This document shows positions 17,599-25,897 of a stretch of DNA of 64,000 bases, in pieces. Position 1 is the first letter of the stretch. The number at the start of each line of letters is the position of its first letter. The notes under the pieces were generated by a model, which was not told the origin of the DNA, did not search any database, and saw only the letters and a program-made list of their open reading frames with translations. The stretch comes from Pseudomonas sp. H1h (GTDB taxonomy: Bacteria > Pseudomonadota > Gammaproteobacteria > Pseudomonadales > Pseudomonadaceae): assembly GCF_000633255.1 (NCBI RefSeq), contig NZ_AYMJ01000026.1, positions 1 through 64,000 of the forward strand, in the 5' to 3' direction. A program made the position numbers and the translations under genes.

Positions 17599-17613
17599 TG
17601 TACAGCAGAAGGA

Positions 17614-18984
17614 CTATTTACCGATGCAGAAGCTGGAGAAGATCCGGCCGAGCAGGTCATCGGAACTGAATGCCCCGGTGATTTCTCCCAGGGATTGCTG
17701 CGCCTGACGCAAATCTTCTGCCAACAGCTCACCAGCGCCTGCCAACGTCAGCTGCGCGCGCCCGTGTTCCAGCGCCGCACTGGCATGCCGCAGGGCTTCG
17801 AGATGGCGGCGTCGGGCACTGAAGCTGCTTTCCGAAGTTTGCTCGTAGCCCATGCAGGCCTTGAGGTGTTCACGCAGCAATTCCAGACCGTCACCGGCCG
17901 ATTTGGCGCTCAGGCTGATGGTGACATGGCCATCTTCGCTGACTTCCAGGGCAATCGCTTCACCCGTGAGGTCGGCCTTGTTGCGGATCAGGGTGACTTT
18001 GGCCGGATCTGGACGGGTTTCGAGGAATTCCGGCCACAGCGCAAACGGATCTGCTGCTTCAGGAGCGGTGGCATCGACCACTAACAGCACGCGATCCGCT
18101 TCAGTGATTGCTTTCAACGCGCGCTCAACGCCGATCTTTTCCACCTGATCGTCGGTATCGCGCAGACCAGCGGTATCCACCACGTGCAACGGCATGCCAT
18201 CAATGTGGATATGTTCACGCAGGATGTCCCGCGTAGTCCCTGCAATCTCGGTAACGATCGCCGCTTCGCGTCCGGCCAGGGCGTTCAAAAGACTGGATTT
18301 GCCGGCATTCGGACGACCGGCAATCACCACAGTCATACCATCACGCAACAAGGCACCCTGCCCGGCCTCGCGAAGCACTGTGGACAGTTCATCGCGCACC
18401 TTGTCGAGCATGCTCAGCACATGGCCATCGGCAAGAAAGTCGATTTCCTCTTCCGGAAAGTCGATGGCAGCTTCGACATAGATGCGCAGAGCGATCAATT
18501 GTTCGGTGAGGTTATGCACACGCAGGGAAAACGCACCTTGCAAGGAACGCAGGGCATTGCGTGCAGCCTGTGCAGAACTGGCTTCGATCAGATCGGCGAT
18601 TGCCTCGGCCTGGGCCAGGTCGAGCTTGTCGTTGAGGAACGCACGTTCGCTGAATTCGCCCGGCCGCGCCAAGCGGCAGCCCAGTTCCAGACAACGTTTG
18701 AGCAACATATCCAGAACGATCGGGCCGCCGTGGCCCTGCAGTTCCAGTACGTCTTCGCCGGTGAACGAGTTCGGTCCCGGGAAATACAGGGCCAGACCTT
18801 CGTCCAGCACGTGTTGGTCATCACTGAAAAACGGGCCGTAATGAGCGTAACGCGGTTTCAGTTCGCGGCCGCTGATGGCTTTGGCTGCAACACTGGCCAA
18901 CGGCCCGGAAATACGGACGATGCCGACACCGCCACGCCCTTGAGCGGTAGCGACAGCGGCGATGGTTTCACGAGGTGCGCTCAT
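17614..18984 (-). CDS. mnmE: tRNA modification GTPase MnmE
   Basis: A 456-residue GTPase (TrmE) that works with MnmG on U34 of tRNA. The N-terminal formyl-tetrahydrofolate-binding domain (about 1-118) is followed by a helical domain holding the G domain (P-loop GRPNAGKSS near 225, DTAGLRDTDD, NKAD) and ends with the catalytic CIGK tail. The ATG at 18982-18984 is chosen because it gives MSAPRETIAAVATAQGRGG, the usual N-terminus and length; an upstream TTG adds six unlikely residues. It has its own terminator and is separated from yidC by another. Confidence 0.97.
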   Translation of the reverse strand: MSAPRETIAAVATAQGRGGVGIVRISGPLASVAAKAISGRELKPRYAHYGPFFSDDQHVLDEGLALYFPGPNSFTGEDVLELQGHGGPIVLDMLLKRCLELGCRLARPGEFSERAFLNDKLDLAQAEAIADLIEASSAQAARNALRSLQGAFSLRVHNLTEQLIALRIYVEAAIDFPEEEIDFLADGHVLSMLDKVRDELSTVLREAGQGALLRDGMTVVIAGRPNAGKSSLLNALAGREAAIVTEIAGTTRDILREHIHIDGMPLHVVDTAGLRDTDDQVEKIGVERALKAITEADRVLLVVDATAPEAADPFALWPEFLETRPDPAKVTLIRNKADLTGEAIALEVSEDGHVTISLSAKSAGDGLELLREHLKACMGYEQTSESSFSARRRHLEALRHASAALEHGRAQLTLAGAGELLAEDLRQAQQSLGEITGAFSSDDLLGRIFSSFCIGK

Positions 18985-19016
18985 AAACCGGAATCCAGAC
19001 AAAAGTGACAGATAGC

Positions 19017-19041
19017 AAAACGCCCCACTAGGGGGCGTTTT
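19017..19041. terminator. bidirectional terminator between yidC and mnmE
   Basis: CGCCCC (19021-19026) pairs with GGGGCG (19032-19037), flanked by AAAA on the left and TTTT on the right. It lies 25 bases past the yidC stop. An exact DnaA box (19050-19058) is between the stop and the hairpin. Confidence 0.8.
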
Positions 19042-19065
19042 GAGTGGTGTTATCCACAGAGTAAG

Positions 19066-20748
19066 TTACGCCTCGGCTTTTTTCGTCGCCGCTTCGATCT
19101 TACGCGTGATGTACCACTGTTGGGCAATCGACAGGCAGTTGTTCACAACCCAGTACAGCACCAGACCAGCAGGGAACCACAGGAAGAAGAAGGTGAAGAT
19201 GATTGGCATCATTTTCATGACCTTCGCCTGCATCGGATCCGGCGGAGTCGGGTTCAGACGCTGCTGAATGAACATGGTCGCGCCCATGATGATCGGCAGG
19301 ATGAAGAACGGATCCTTGATCGACAGGTCGGTGATCCACAGCATGAACGGCGCCTGGCGCATTTCCACGCTTTCCAGCAGAACCCAGTACAGCGAAAGGA
19401 AAACCGGCATCTGCACGAGGATCGGCAAGCAGCCGCCCAGCGGATTGATCTTCTCTTTCTTGTACAGCTCCATCATGGCCTGCGACATTTTCTGCCGGTC
19501 ATCGCCATGTTGCTCTTTCAGTGCAGCCAGTTTCGGAGCAACGGCACGCATGCGCGCCATGGATTTGTAGCTGGCAGCCGACAGCGGGAAGAAGATCCCT
19601 TTGATCAGCATGGTCAGGAAGATGATCGACCAGCCCCAGTTACCCACAATCGCGTGGATGTGTTGCAGCAACCAGAAGATCGGCTGAGCGATGAACCACA
19701 GAATGCCGTAGTCGACCGTCAGTTCCAGACCTGGGGACAACTCTTTCAGTACAGCCTGGCTTTTTGGACCGGCGTACAGAATGGCGCTGGTTTCAACTTT
19801 TGCACCCGGTGCAGCGGTCAGCGAAGGACCGGTGTAACCGATGATGTAGTTGCCTTTGCTGTCCTTACGCGTCTGAACGATGTTGTTTTCGCCTTTCGGC
19901 GCAACCCATGCAGTCACGAAGTAATGTTGCAGCCAGGCTACCCAGCCACCGGTGACAGTTTCCTTGAGCTGACCTTTGTCCATGTCCTTCATGGACACTT
20001 TCTTGTACGGCTCGGAACTTGTCCACAGGGCAGCGCCCAGATAAGTCGCAGTACCGGTAGCAGTGGTCGACGAAGGGTCGGCACTGGCGTCGCGCTTCAA
20101 CTGAGCGAACATCGAACCGGACCAGGGCTGAGCGCTCTGGTTATCCACAAGATAGGTCACGGTTACGTCATACAGGCCACGTTTCAGGGTGAAACGCTTG
20201 ATGTAGTTGACACCGTCCTTGCTGAACTTCAGGTCGACGACCAGTTGGTCCTGACCGTCAGCCAGTTGATAACTTTTCTTCTCCGAAGAGTAAACCGGAC
20301 GACCGGCCGGGCTTGCGTCCGGACCGTTGGTGCCGATCAGGCCGCTTTGTGCCAGATAAGTGCGCTCGCCGCCGTTGTCGAACAGCTGGAACGGAACATC
20401 CGGACGGTCCTGGCGACGTGGATACAGTGGCAAGGTCAGTTGCGCAACGTCACCGCCCTGTGGATCGATCGCCAGATCGAGCACGTCGGTTTTGACCTGG
20501 ATCAGATCCTTGCTGGCAGCGACCGGAGTTTCCACAGGTGCGCTGGTATCGCTGGCGGCACGCGGAATATCGTCACTGGCGGAAGCGTTATTGCCAGGAA
20601 CGGTGTCCGGCAAACCGGATGCAGTCGTACTGGAAGCAACATTCTGAGTCGGCAGGGCAGCCTGGCCATAGTCCTGGTTCCATTTAAGAACCATAACGTA
20701 GGACACGATTGCCAGGGCGACGATCAGGATCGTGCGTTTGATATCCAT
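19066..20748 (-). CDS. yidC: membrane protein insertase YidC
   Basis: A 560-residue inner-membrane insertase that works alone or with SecYEG. One N-terminal membrane segment (about 5-21) is followed by a large periplasmic beta-sandwich domain (about 60-350) preceded by a low-complexity Ser/Thr/Ala linker. The conserved five-helix core (about 355-545) includes WGWSIIFLTMLIKGIFFPLS. It follows yidD by two bases in the rpmH-rnpA-yidD-yidC cluster. Confidence 0.97.
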   Translation of the reverse strand: MDIKRTILIVALAIVSYVMVLKWNQDYGQAALPTQNVASSTTASGLPDTVPGNNASASDDIPRAASDTSAPVETPVAASKDLIQVKTDVLDLAIDPQGGDVAQLTLPLYPRRQDRPDVPFQLFDNGGERTYLAQSGLIGTNGPDASPAGRPVYSSEKKSYQLADGQDQLVVDLKFSKDGVNYIKRFTLKRGLYDVTVTYLVDNQSAQPWSGSMFAQLKRDASADPSSTTATGTATYLGAALWTSSEPYKKVSMKDMDKGQLKETVTGGWVAWLQHYFVTAWVAPKGENNIVQTRKDSKGNYIIGYTGPSLTAAPGAKVETSAILYAGPKSQAVLKELSPGLELTVDYGILWFIAQPIFWLLQHIHAIVGNWGWSIIFLTMLIKGIFFPLSAASYKSMARMRAVAPKLAALKEQHGDDRQKMSQAMMELYKKEKINPLGGCLPILVQMPVFLSLYWVLLESVEMRQAPFMLWITDLSIKDPFFILPIIMGATMFIQQRLNPTPPDPMQAKVMKMMPIIFTFFFLWFPAGLVLYWVVNNCLSIAQQWYITRKIEAATKKAEA

Positions 20749-20750
20749 GA

Positions 20751-20996
20751 TTACTCGGCCATCGAAGAAGAACGGGAGGTAGGGATAGGTGGAACCGGGT
20801 CATAACCACCGGGATTCCACGGATGACAGCGACCTAAACGACGAAAGGTCAGCCAGCCACCGCGCAGAAGGCCATGATTTTCGATGGCTTCTAACGCGTA
20901 GCAGGAACAACTGGGGTAGAAACGACAGTGGTCAGCCATCAGGGGACTAATGGCATAGCGATAAAACTGGATCGGAACGAGGGCCAGTTTACGCAT
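20751..20996 (-). CDS. yidD: membrane protein insertion efficiency factor YidD
   Basis: An 81-residue small membrane-associated protein that aids YidC-dependent insertion. The diagnostic cysteine motif CRFYPSCSCYALEAI lies near residues 24-38, and the sequence then runs GRCHPWNPGGYDPVP. It overlaps the rnpA 3' end by 8 bases and precedes yidC by two, so the three are translationally linked. Confidence 0.95.
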   Translation of the reverse strand: MRKLALVPIQFYRYAISPLMADHCRFYPSCSCYALEAIENHGLLRGGWLTFRRLGRCHPWNPGGYDPVPPIPTSRSSSMAE

Positions 20997-21390
20997 CTGG
21001 ACTGTCTACCCCTACAGTTTCGGTTTTGACTGCTGGAACTGGCTTGTTACGGGCCAGGCGTTTCCAGAGTTTGCCGAAATGCTGAATCAATTCGGGGTTT
21101 TCTACATCGCCCAAACCTTTGCGCGCGACGATAACGATGTCCCAGCCGACCAGTGAATCCTGGTGCAGGCGAAACGACTCGCGCATAAGACGTTTGAGAC
21201 GATTGCGCTCGACGGAGAGCTTTACGCTCTTTTTCCCGATAACCAGCCCGAGACGGGGGTGATCAAGGTCGTTGTTGCGCGCAAGGAGCAGGAGATTTTT
21301 CCCCGGAACCTTGCCGGTAGGGGAGTCAAAGACTGCCTTGAAATGCCGGGGGGTAAGCAGACGCTTTTCCCGACTGAAGTCCTGACTCAC
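20989..21390 (-). CDS. rnpA: ribonuclease P protein component
   Basis: The 133-residue protein subunit of RNase P that helps the catalytic RNA remove tRNA 5' leaders. The RNR motif is visible as KLSVERNRLKRLMRESFR (about residues 53-70). The start is a GTG at 21388-21390 giving MSQDFSREKRLL; the bases before it read CTGGAG, so the Shine-Dalgarno is unusually close and start selection may depend on coupling to rpmH, whose stop is 16 bases upstream. No ATG fits. Confidence 0.92.
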   Translation of the reverse strand: MSQDFSREKRLLTPRHFKAVFDSPTGKVPGKNLLLLARNNDLDHPRLGLVIGKKSVKLSVERNRLKRLMRESFRLHQDSLVGWDIVIVARKGLGDVENPELIQHFGKLWKRLARNKPVPAVKTETVGVDSPDA

Positions 21391-21406
21391 CTCCAGTACC
21401 GGATTA

Positions 21407-21541
21407 TCAAACTGCCAGACGCGCACGACCTTTGGCGCGACGACGCGACAGGACAGCGCGACCGTTCTTGGTAGCCATGCGAGCACGGAAACCGTGGGTA
21501 CGAGCGCGTTTGATAGTGCTTGGTTGGAAAGTACGTTTCAT
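21407..21541 (-). CDS. rpmH: 50S ribosomal protein L34
   Basis: A 44-residue highly basic ribosomal protein L34, starting MKRTFQPSTIKRARTHGF and ending GRARLAV. It is first in the rpmH-rnpA-yidD-yidC cluster, facing away from dnaA, with a strong promoter directly upstream. Confidence 0.97.
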   Translation of the reverse strand: MKRTFQPSTIKRARTHGFRARMATKNGRAVLSRRRAKGRARLAV

Positions 21542-21601
21542 GTCGTGTTACCTGGTTCGTCCACAACGGGCCGGAATGGCCCCCGTTTTAAGAGACCGGG
21601 G

Positions 21602-21630
21602 ATTCTAGAGAAAGCAAGCCTTCAGGTCAA
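21602..21630 (-). promoter_or_regulatory. sigma-70 promoter for rpmH
   Basis: On the minus strand TTGACC (-35, 21625-21630) and TAGAAT (-10, 21602-21607) are separated by exactly 17 bases, a near-consensus promoter about 60 bases before rpmH. It should drive the rpmH-rnpA-yidD-yidC cluster. Confidence 0.85.
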
Positions 21631-21639
21631 TTTCCAACC

Positions 21640-22040
21640 AGCGTTTCCTTATAAATAGATCTCTGGAGCTTCCAGAACCGAAATCCTGTTTGCCAGATAT
21701 AAAAATAAAGAAGGGAATTATTTAAAGCTTTTCTGTAAAGCTTGTAAAAGCTAGGGCGGCCATCTTCTGTGGATAACTGGTTTGAGCCCTTATTCCGCTT
21801 GATGTACAGAGAATGACAACTACAGTGGAAAACCGTGTCCAGCCTGTGCTGCACTGTCGGATAACCTGTGTGTGGAAACGGTAGTTATCCACAAGCTGGT
21901 TATCCACCGAGTTCTACCCCCAGTTGTCCAGTGCCCTCAGAGGCGGTTATCCACAGAGCTTATTCACACACCGTTGGTCGCCTTTTTACCGGTTAACGCA
22001 TTGATTAATCATGACCACCACACAACCTGCATGTGGATAA
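21640..22040. other. oriC: origin of replication (rpmH-dnaA region) with DnaA boxes
   Basis: The 566-base gap between rpmH and dnaA holds four exact DnaA boxes (TGTGGATAA 21768-21776 and 22032-22040; TTATCCACA 21885-21893 and 21947-21955), one TTATTCACA (21960-21968) and one single-mismatch box TTATCCACC (21900-21908). An AT-rich segment at about 21640-21760 is a likely unwinding region. Genes diverge on either side, with minus-strand genes all the way to the left and dnaA to the right. This matches the known Pseudomonas oriC location. Confidence 0.92.
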
Positions 22041-22062
22041 GTGGGCCGCTCGCCGCTACAAT
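22034..22062 (+). promoter_or_regulatory. candidate dnaA promoter overlapped by a DnaA box
   Basis: TACAAT (22057-22062) lies 45 bases before the dnaA start, with TGGATA (22034-22039) at 17-base spacing as a weak -35 (four of six consensus bases). That -35 lies inside an exact DnaA box (22032-22040), which would allow DnaA to repress its own gene. The promoter call is moderate; the box is certain. Confidence 0.5.
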
Positions 22063-22107
22063 GGCCGCTTGTTTTTGCCTCACCGGCTTTCAACTTAGGG
22101 GATATCC

Positions 22108-23631
22108 GTGTCAGTGGAACTTTGGCAGCAGTGCGTGGAGCTTTTGCGCGAGGAGCTGCCTGCCCAACAATTCAACACCTGGATCCGTCCACTACAGGTC
22201 GAAGCCGAAGGCGACGAGTTGCGCGTCTACGCACCGAACCGTTTTGTGCTGGACTGGGTCAACGAAAAGTACCTGGGTCGCGTCCTTGAACTGCTGGATG
22301 AGCACGGCAACGGCATGGCGCCTGCGCTTTCCTTATTAATAGGCAGCAAACGCAGTTCGGCACCGCGTGCCGCGCCGAATGCACCGTTGGCTGCTGCGCA
22401 AGCGTCTCAGGCTCAAACCAATGCCGCGCCAGCCAGTGCTCCGGCACCAGCCCCGACGGCTGCCCCCAGCAAGCGCTCGACGCACAAAGCCGAGGAAGTC
22501 AGTGAAGAGCCGTCCCGCGACAGCTTTGATCCGATGGCCGGTGCGGCCTCGCAACAGGCCCCGGTTCGCGCCGAACAGCGCACTGTTCAGGTTGAAGGCG
22601 CGCTCAAGCACACCAGTTACCTGAACCGCACCTTCACCTTCGAAAACTTCGTTGAAGGCAAGTCCAACCAGCTCGCCCGTGCGGCGGCCTGGCAGGTGGC
22701 GGATAATCCCAAGCACGGTTACAACCCGCTGTTCCTTTATGGTGGCGTCGGCCTGGGTAAAACCCACTTGATGCATGCTGTGGGTAACCACCTGTTAAAG
22801 AAGAACCCGAATGCCAAGGTCGTCTACCTGCATTCCGAGCGCTTCGTGGCTGACATGGTCAAGGCGCTGCAACTGAATGCGATCAACGAGTTCAAACGCT
22901 TCTACCGTTCGGTGGATGCTTTGCTGATCGACGATATCCAGTTCTTCGCCCGCAAGGAGCGCTCGCAGGAAGAATTTTTCCACACCTTCAACGCCCTGCT
23001 TGAAGGTGGCCAGCAGGTCATTCTCACCAGTGACCGCTACCCGAAAGAAATCGAAGGCCTTGAAGAGCGCCTCAAATCCCGCTTCGGCTGGGGCCTGACC
23101 GTAGCCGTCGAGCCTCCGGAACTGGAAACCCGCGTGGCGATCTTGATGAAGAAGGCCGACCAGGCCAAAGTCGAGTTGCCACACGATGCGGCGTTCTTCA
23201 TTGCCCAGCGAATTCGCTCCAACGTCCGTGAGCTGGAAGGCGCGCTGAAACGCGTGATCGCCCACTCGCACTTCATGGGCCGCGACATCACCATCGAGCT
23301 GATTCGCGAATCCCTGAAAGACTTGTTGGCGTTGCAAGACAAACTGGTCTCTGTGGATAACATTCAGCGCACAGTCGCCGAGTACTACAAGATCAAGATC
23401 TCCGACCTGCTGTCCAAGCGCCGTTCGCGCTCGGTGGCTCGTCCCCGTCAGGTGGCCATGGCCTTGTCCAAAGAGCTGACCAACCACAGCCTGCCGGAAA
23501 TCGGCGATGTGTTTGGCGGGCGCGATCACACGACGGTGTTGCACGCCTGCCGCAAGATCAACGAACTTAAGGAATCCGACGCGGACATCCGCGAGGACTA
23601 CAAGAACCTGCTGCGTACACTGACCACTTGA
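22108..23631 (+). CDS. dnaA: chromosomal replication initiator protein DnaA
   Basis: The 507-residue initiator. Domain I (about 1-85) starts MSVELWQQCVELL. A variable Ala/Pro-rich linker spans about 90-170. The AAA+ domain III has Walker A GVGLGKTH (about 212-219) and Walker B LLIDDIQFF. Domain IV ends with the DnaA-box-binding helix-turn-helix, including GRDHTTVLHACRKI. The start is GTG at 22108-22110 after AGGGGA. First gene of the dnaA-dnaN-recF-gyrB operon; an exact DnaA box lies within its coding region (23352-23360). Confidence 0.98.
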   Translation: MSVELWQQCVELLREELPAQQFNTWIRPLQVEAEGDELRVYAPNRFVLDWVNEKYLGRVLELLDEHGNGMAPALSLLIGSKRSSAPRAAPNAPLAAAQASQAQTNAAPASAPAPAPTAAPSKRSTHKAEEVSEEPSRDSFDPMAGAASQQAPVRAEQRTVQVEGALKHTSYLNRTFTFENFVEGKSNQLARAAAWQVADNPKHGYNPLFLYGGVGLGKTHLMHAVGNHLLKKNPNAKVVYLHSERFVADMVKALQLNAINEFKRFYRSVDALLIDDIQFFARKERSQEEFFHTFNALLEGGQQVILTSDRYPKEIEGLEERLKSRFGWGLTVAVEPPELETRVAILMKKADQAKVELPHDAAFFIAQRIRSNVRELEGALKRVIAHSHFMGRDITIELIRESLKDLLALQDKLVSVDNIQRTVAEYYKIKISDLLSKRRSRSVARPRQVAMALSKELTNHSLPEIGDVFGGRDHTTVLHACRKINELKESDADIREDYKNLLRTLTT

Positions 23632-23670
23632 TGAACACCAGCGCAGCTTATTAAGGCAAGGGACTAGACC

Positions 23671-24774
23671 ATGCATTTCACCATTCAACGCGAAGCCCTG
23701 TTGAAACCCCTGCAACTGGTCGCAGGCGTCGTCGAGCGCCGACAGACCTTGCCGGTACTCTCCAACGTGCTGTTGGTCGTCGATGGCCAGCAACTGTCGC
23801 TGACCGGTACCGACCTGGAAGTCGAGCTGGTGGGTCGCGTGCAACTTGAAGAGCCGGCCGAAACAGGTTCCATCACCGTGCCCGCGCGCAAGCTGATGGA
23901 CATCTGCAAGAGCCTGCCCAACGACGCGCTGATCGACATCAAGGTCGACGAGCAGAAGCTGGTGGTGAAGGCCGGGCGTAGCCGCTTCACCCTGTCGACC
24001 CTGCCAGCCAATGATTTCCCGACGGTGGAAGAAGGCCCGGGTTCGCTGACCTGCAGCCTGGAGCAGAGCAAACTGCGTCGCCTGATCGAACGCACCAGCT
24101 TCGCCATGGCCCAGCAGGACGTGCGTTATTACCTCAACGGCATGTTGCTGGAAGTTTCCGAAGGCATCATCCGTGCTGTGGCCACCGACGGTCACCGTCT
24201 GGCCATGTGCTCGATGAAAGCCGATATCGGCCAGCCTGATCGCCATCAGGTGATCGTGCCGCGTAAAGGTATCCTTGAACTGGCACGTCTGCTCACCGAG
24301 CCGGAAGGCAACGTCAGCATCGTCCTCGGTCAGCACCACATCCGCGCCACCACCGGTGAGTTCACCTTCACCTCGAAGCTGGTCGACGGCAAATTCCCGG
24401 ATTACGAGCGCGTTCTGCCAAAAGGTGGTGACAAACTGGTGCTCGGTGACCGTCAGGCACTGCGTGAAGCGTTCAGCCGTACCGCGATTCTGTCCAACGA
24501 GAAGTACCGTGGTATCCGTCTGCAACTGGCCAGCGGGCAGTTGAAGATCCAGGCCAACAACCCGGAGCAGGAAGAAGCGGAAGAAGAAGTAGGCGTTGAA
24601 TACAACGGCGGTTCGCTGGAAATCGGCTTCAACGTGAGCTACTTGCTCGACGTACTGGGCGTGATGACCACCGAGCAGGTTCGCCTGATCCTGTCCGACT
24701 CTAACAGCAGTGCGCTGGTGCAAGAGTCCGACAATGACGACTCGGCTTACGTTGTCATGCCGATGCGTCTGTAA
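23671..24774 (+). CDS. dnaN: DNA polymerase III beta subunit (sliding clamp)
   Basis: The 367-residue beta clamp, a dimeric ring that tethers polymerase III and other enzymes to DNA. It has three similar clamp domains of about 120 residues. It starts MHFTIQREALLKPLQLVAG and ends with the conserved VVMPMRL tail that forms part of the partner-binding pocket. It is 39 bases after dnaA. Confidence 0.98.
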   Translation: MHFTIQREALLKPLQLVAGVVERRQTLPVLSNVLLVVDGQQLSLTGTDLEVELVGRVQLEEPAETGSITVPARKLMDICKSLPNDALIDIKVDEQKLVVKAGRSRFTLSTLPANDFPTVEEGPGSLTCSLEQSKLRRLIERTSFAMAQQDVRYYLNGMLLEVSEGIIRAVATDGHRLAMCSMKADIGQPDRHQVIVPRKGILELARLLTEPEGNVSIVLGQHHIRATTGEFTFTSKLVDGKFPDYERVLPKGGDKLVLGDRQALREAFSRTAILSNEKYRGIRLQLASGQLKIQANNPEQEEAEEEVGVEYNGGSLEIGFNVSYLLDVLGVMTTEQVRLILSDSNSSALVQESDNDDSAYVVMPMRL

Positions 24775-24788
24775 TCAGCTGACCCTGG

Positions 24789-25892
24789 ATGTCCTTAAGT
24801 CGTGTTTCGGTCACCGCGGTGCGCAATCTGCACCCGGTGACCTTCTCCCCCTCCCCCCGCATCAACATTCTTTACGGCGCCAACGGCAGCGGCAAAACCA
24901 GTGTTCTGGAAGCCATTCATCTACTGGGGCTTGCCCGTTCGTTTCGTAGCACGCGGCTGTTGCCGGTCATCCAGTACGAACAACTCGCCTGCACCGTGTT
25001 CGGTCAGGTCGAGTTGGCCGAGGGTGGGCACAGTGCGTTGGGGATATCTCGCGACCGTCAGGGCGAGTTCCAGATCCGCATCGACGGACAGAACGCCCGC
25101 AGCGCCGCGCAGCTGGCGGAAATCCTGCCGCTGCAGTTGATCAACCCCGACAGCTTCCGCCTGCTTGAAGGTGCGCCGAAGATTCGCCGGCAGTTCCTCG
25201 ACTGGGGCGTTTTCCACGTCGAACCACGGTTCATGGCGACCTGGCAGCGTTTGCAGAAGGCCTTGCGCCAGAGAAACTCCTGGCTGCGGCATGGTACACT
25301 TGACGCCGTTTCGCAAGCGGTTTGGGACAGGGAACTGTGCCAGGCCAGCGCTGAAATCGATGAATACCGCCGCGCTTACATCAAAGCCTTGAAACCAGTC
25401 TTTGAACAAACCTTGAGCGAACTGGTTGAGCTCGAAGGTTTGACGCTCAGCTATTACCGAGGCTGGGACAAAGAGCGGGAATTGAGCGCCGTACTGGCTG
25501 GCTCCGTGCAACGGGATCAGCAAATGGGTCATACCCAGGCTGGGCCACAACGGGCTGATTTGCGTCTTAGATTGGGCGCACACAACGCCGCGGACATCTT
25601 GTCCCGGGGTCAGCAGAAGCTGGTGGTCTGTGCGCTGCGTATTGCCCAAGGGCATCTGGTGAGCCAGGCCCGTCGCGGTCAGTGTATTTATCTGGTGGAT
25701 GACTTGCCGTCCGAGCTGGACGAGAGCCACCGTCGCGCGCTGTGCCGTTTGCTGGAAGACTTACGCTGCCAGGTGTTCATCACCTGTGTAGATCACGAAT
25801 TATTGAGGGAAGGCTGGCAGACGGAAACGCCAGTCGCTCTGTTCCACGTGGAACAGGGCCGTATCACCCAGACCCACGACCATCGGGAGTGA
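24789..25892 (+). CDS. recF: DNA replication and repair protein RecF
   Basis: A 367-residue SMC-like ATPase that helps load RecA at gaps through RecOR. Walker A GANGSGKT lies near residue 34, the ABC-type signature reads LSRGQQKL, and Walker B is YLVDDLPSELD. It begins 14 bases after dnaN. Its 3' end (codons for LFHVEQ) contains the perfect 16-bp parS site, so this coding stretch is under double constraint. Its stop overlaps the possible upstream GTG of gyrB. Confidence 0.97.
   Translation: MSLSRVSVTAVRNLHPVTFSPSPRINILYGANGSGKTSVLEAIHLLGLARSFRSTRLLPVIQYEQLACTVFGQVELAEGGHSALGISRDRQGEFQIRIDGQNARSAAQLAEILPLQLINPDSFRLLEGAPKIRRQFLDWGVFHVEPRFMATWQRLQKALRQRNSWLRHGTLDAVSQAVWDRELCQASAEIDEYRRAYIKALKPVFEQTLSELVELEGLTLSYYRGWDKERELSAVLAGSVQRDQQMGHTQAGPQRADLRLRLGAHNAADILSRGQQKLVVCALRIAQGHLVSQARRGQCIYLVDDLPSELDESHRRALCRLLEDLRCQVFITCVDHELLREGWQTETPVALFHVEQGRITQTHDHRE
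25840..25855. promoter_or_regulatory. parS: parS centromere site
   Basis: TGTTCCACGTGGAACA is a perfect palindrome identical to the bacterial chromosomal parS consensus bound by ParB. It lies within the last 20 codons of recF. The cognate parA and parB genes are at 12.8-14.5 kb. No second perfect site was noticed in the window. Confidence 0.95.
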
Positions 25893-25897
25893 AGGCA

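Noticed and set aside
22795..24723. A 642-codon minus-strand frame opposite dnaA and dnaN
   Set aside because: It covers two essential genes plus their gap, with no start signal and shadow-like composition.
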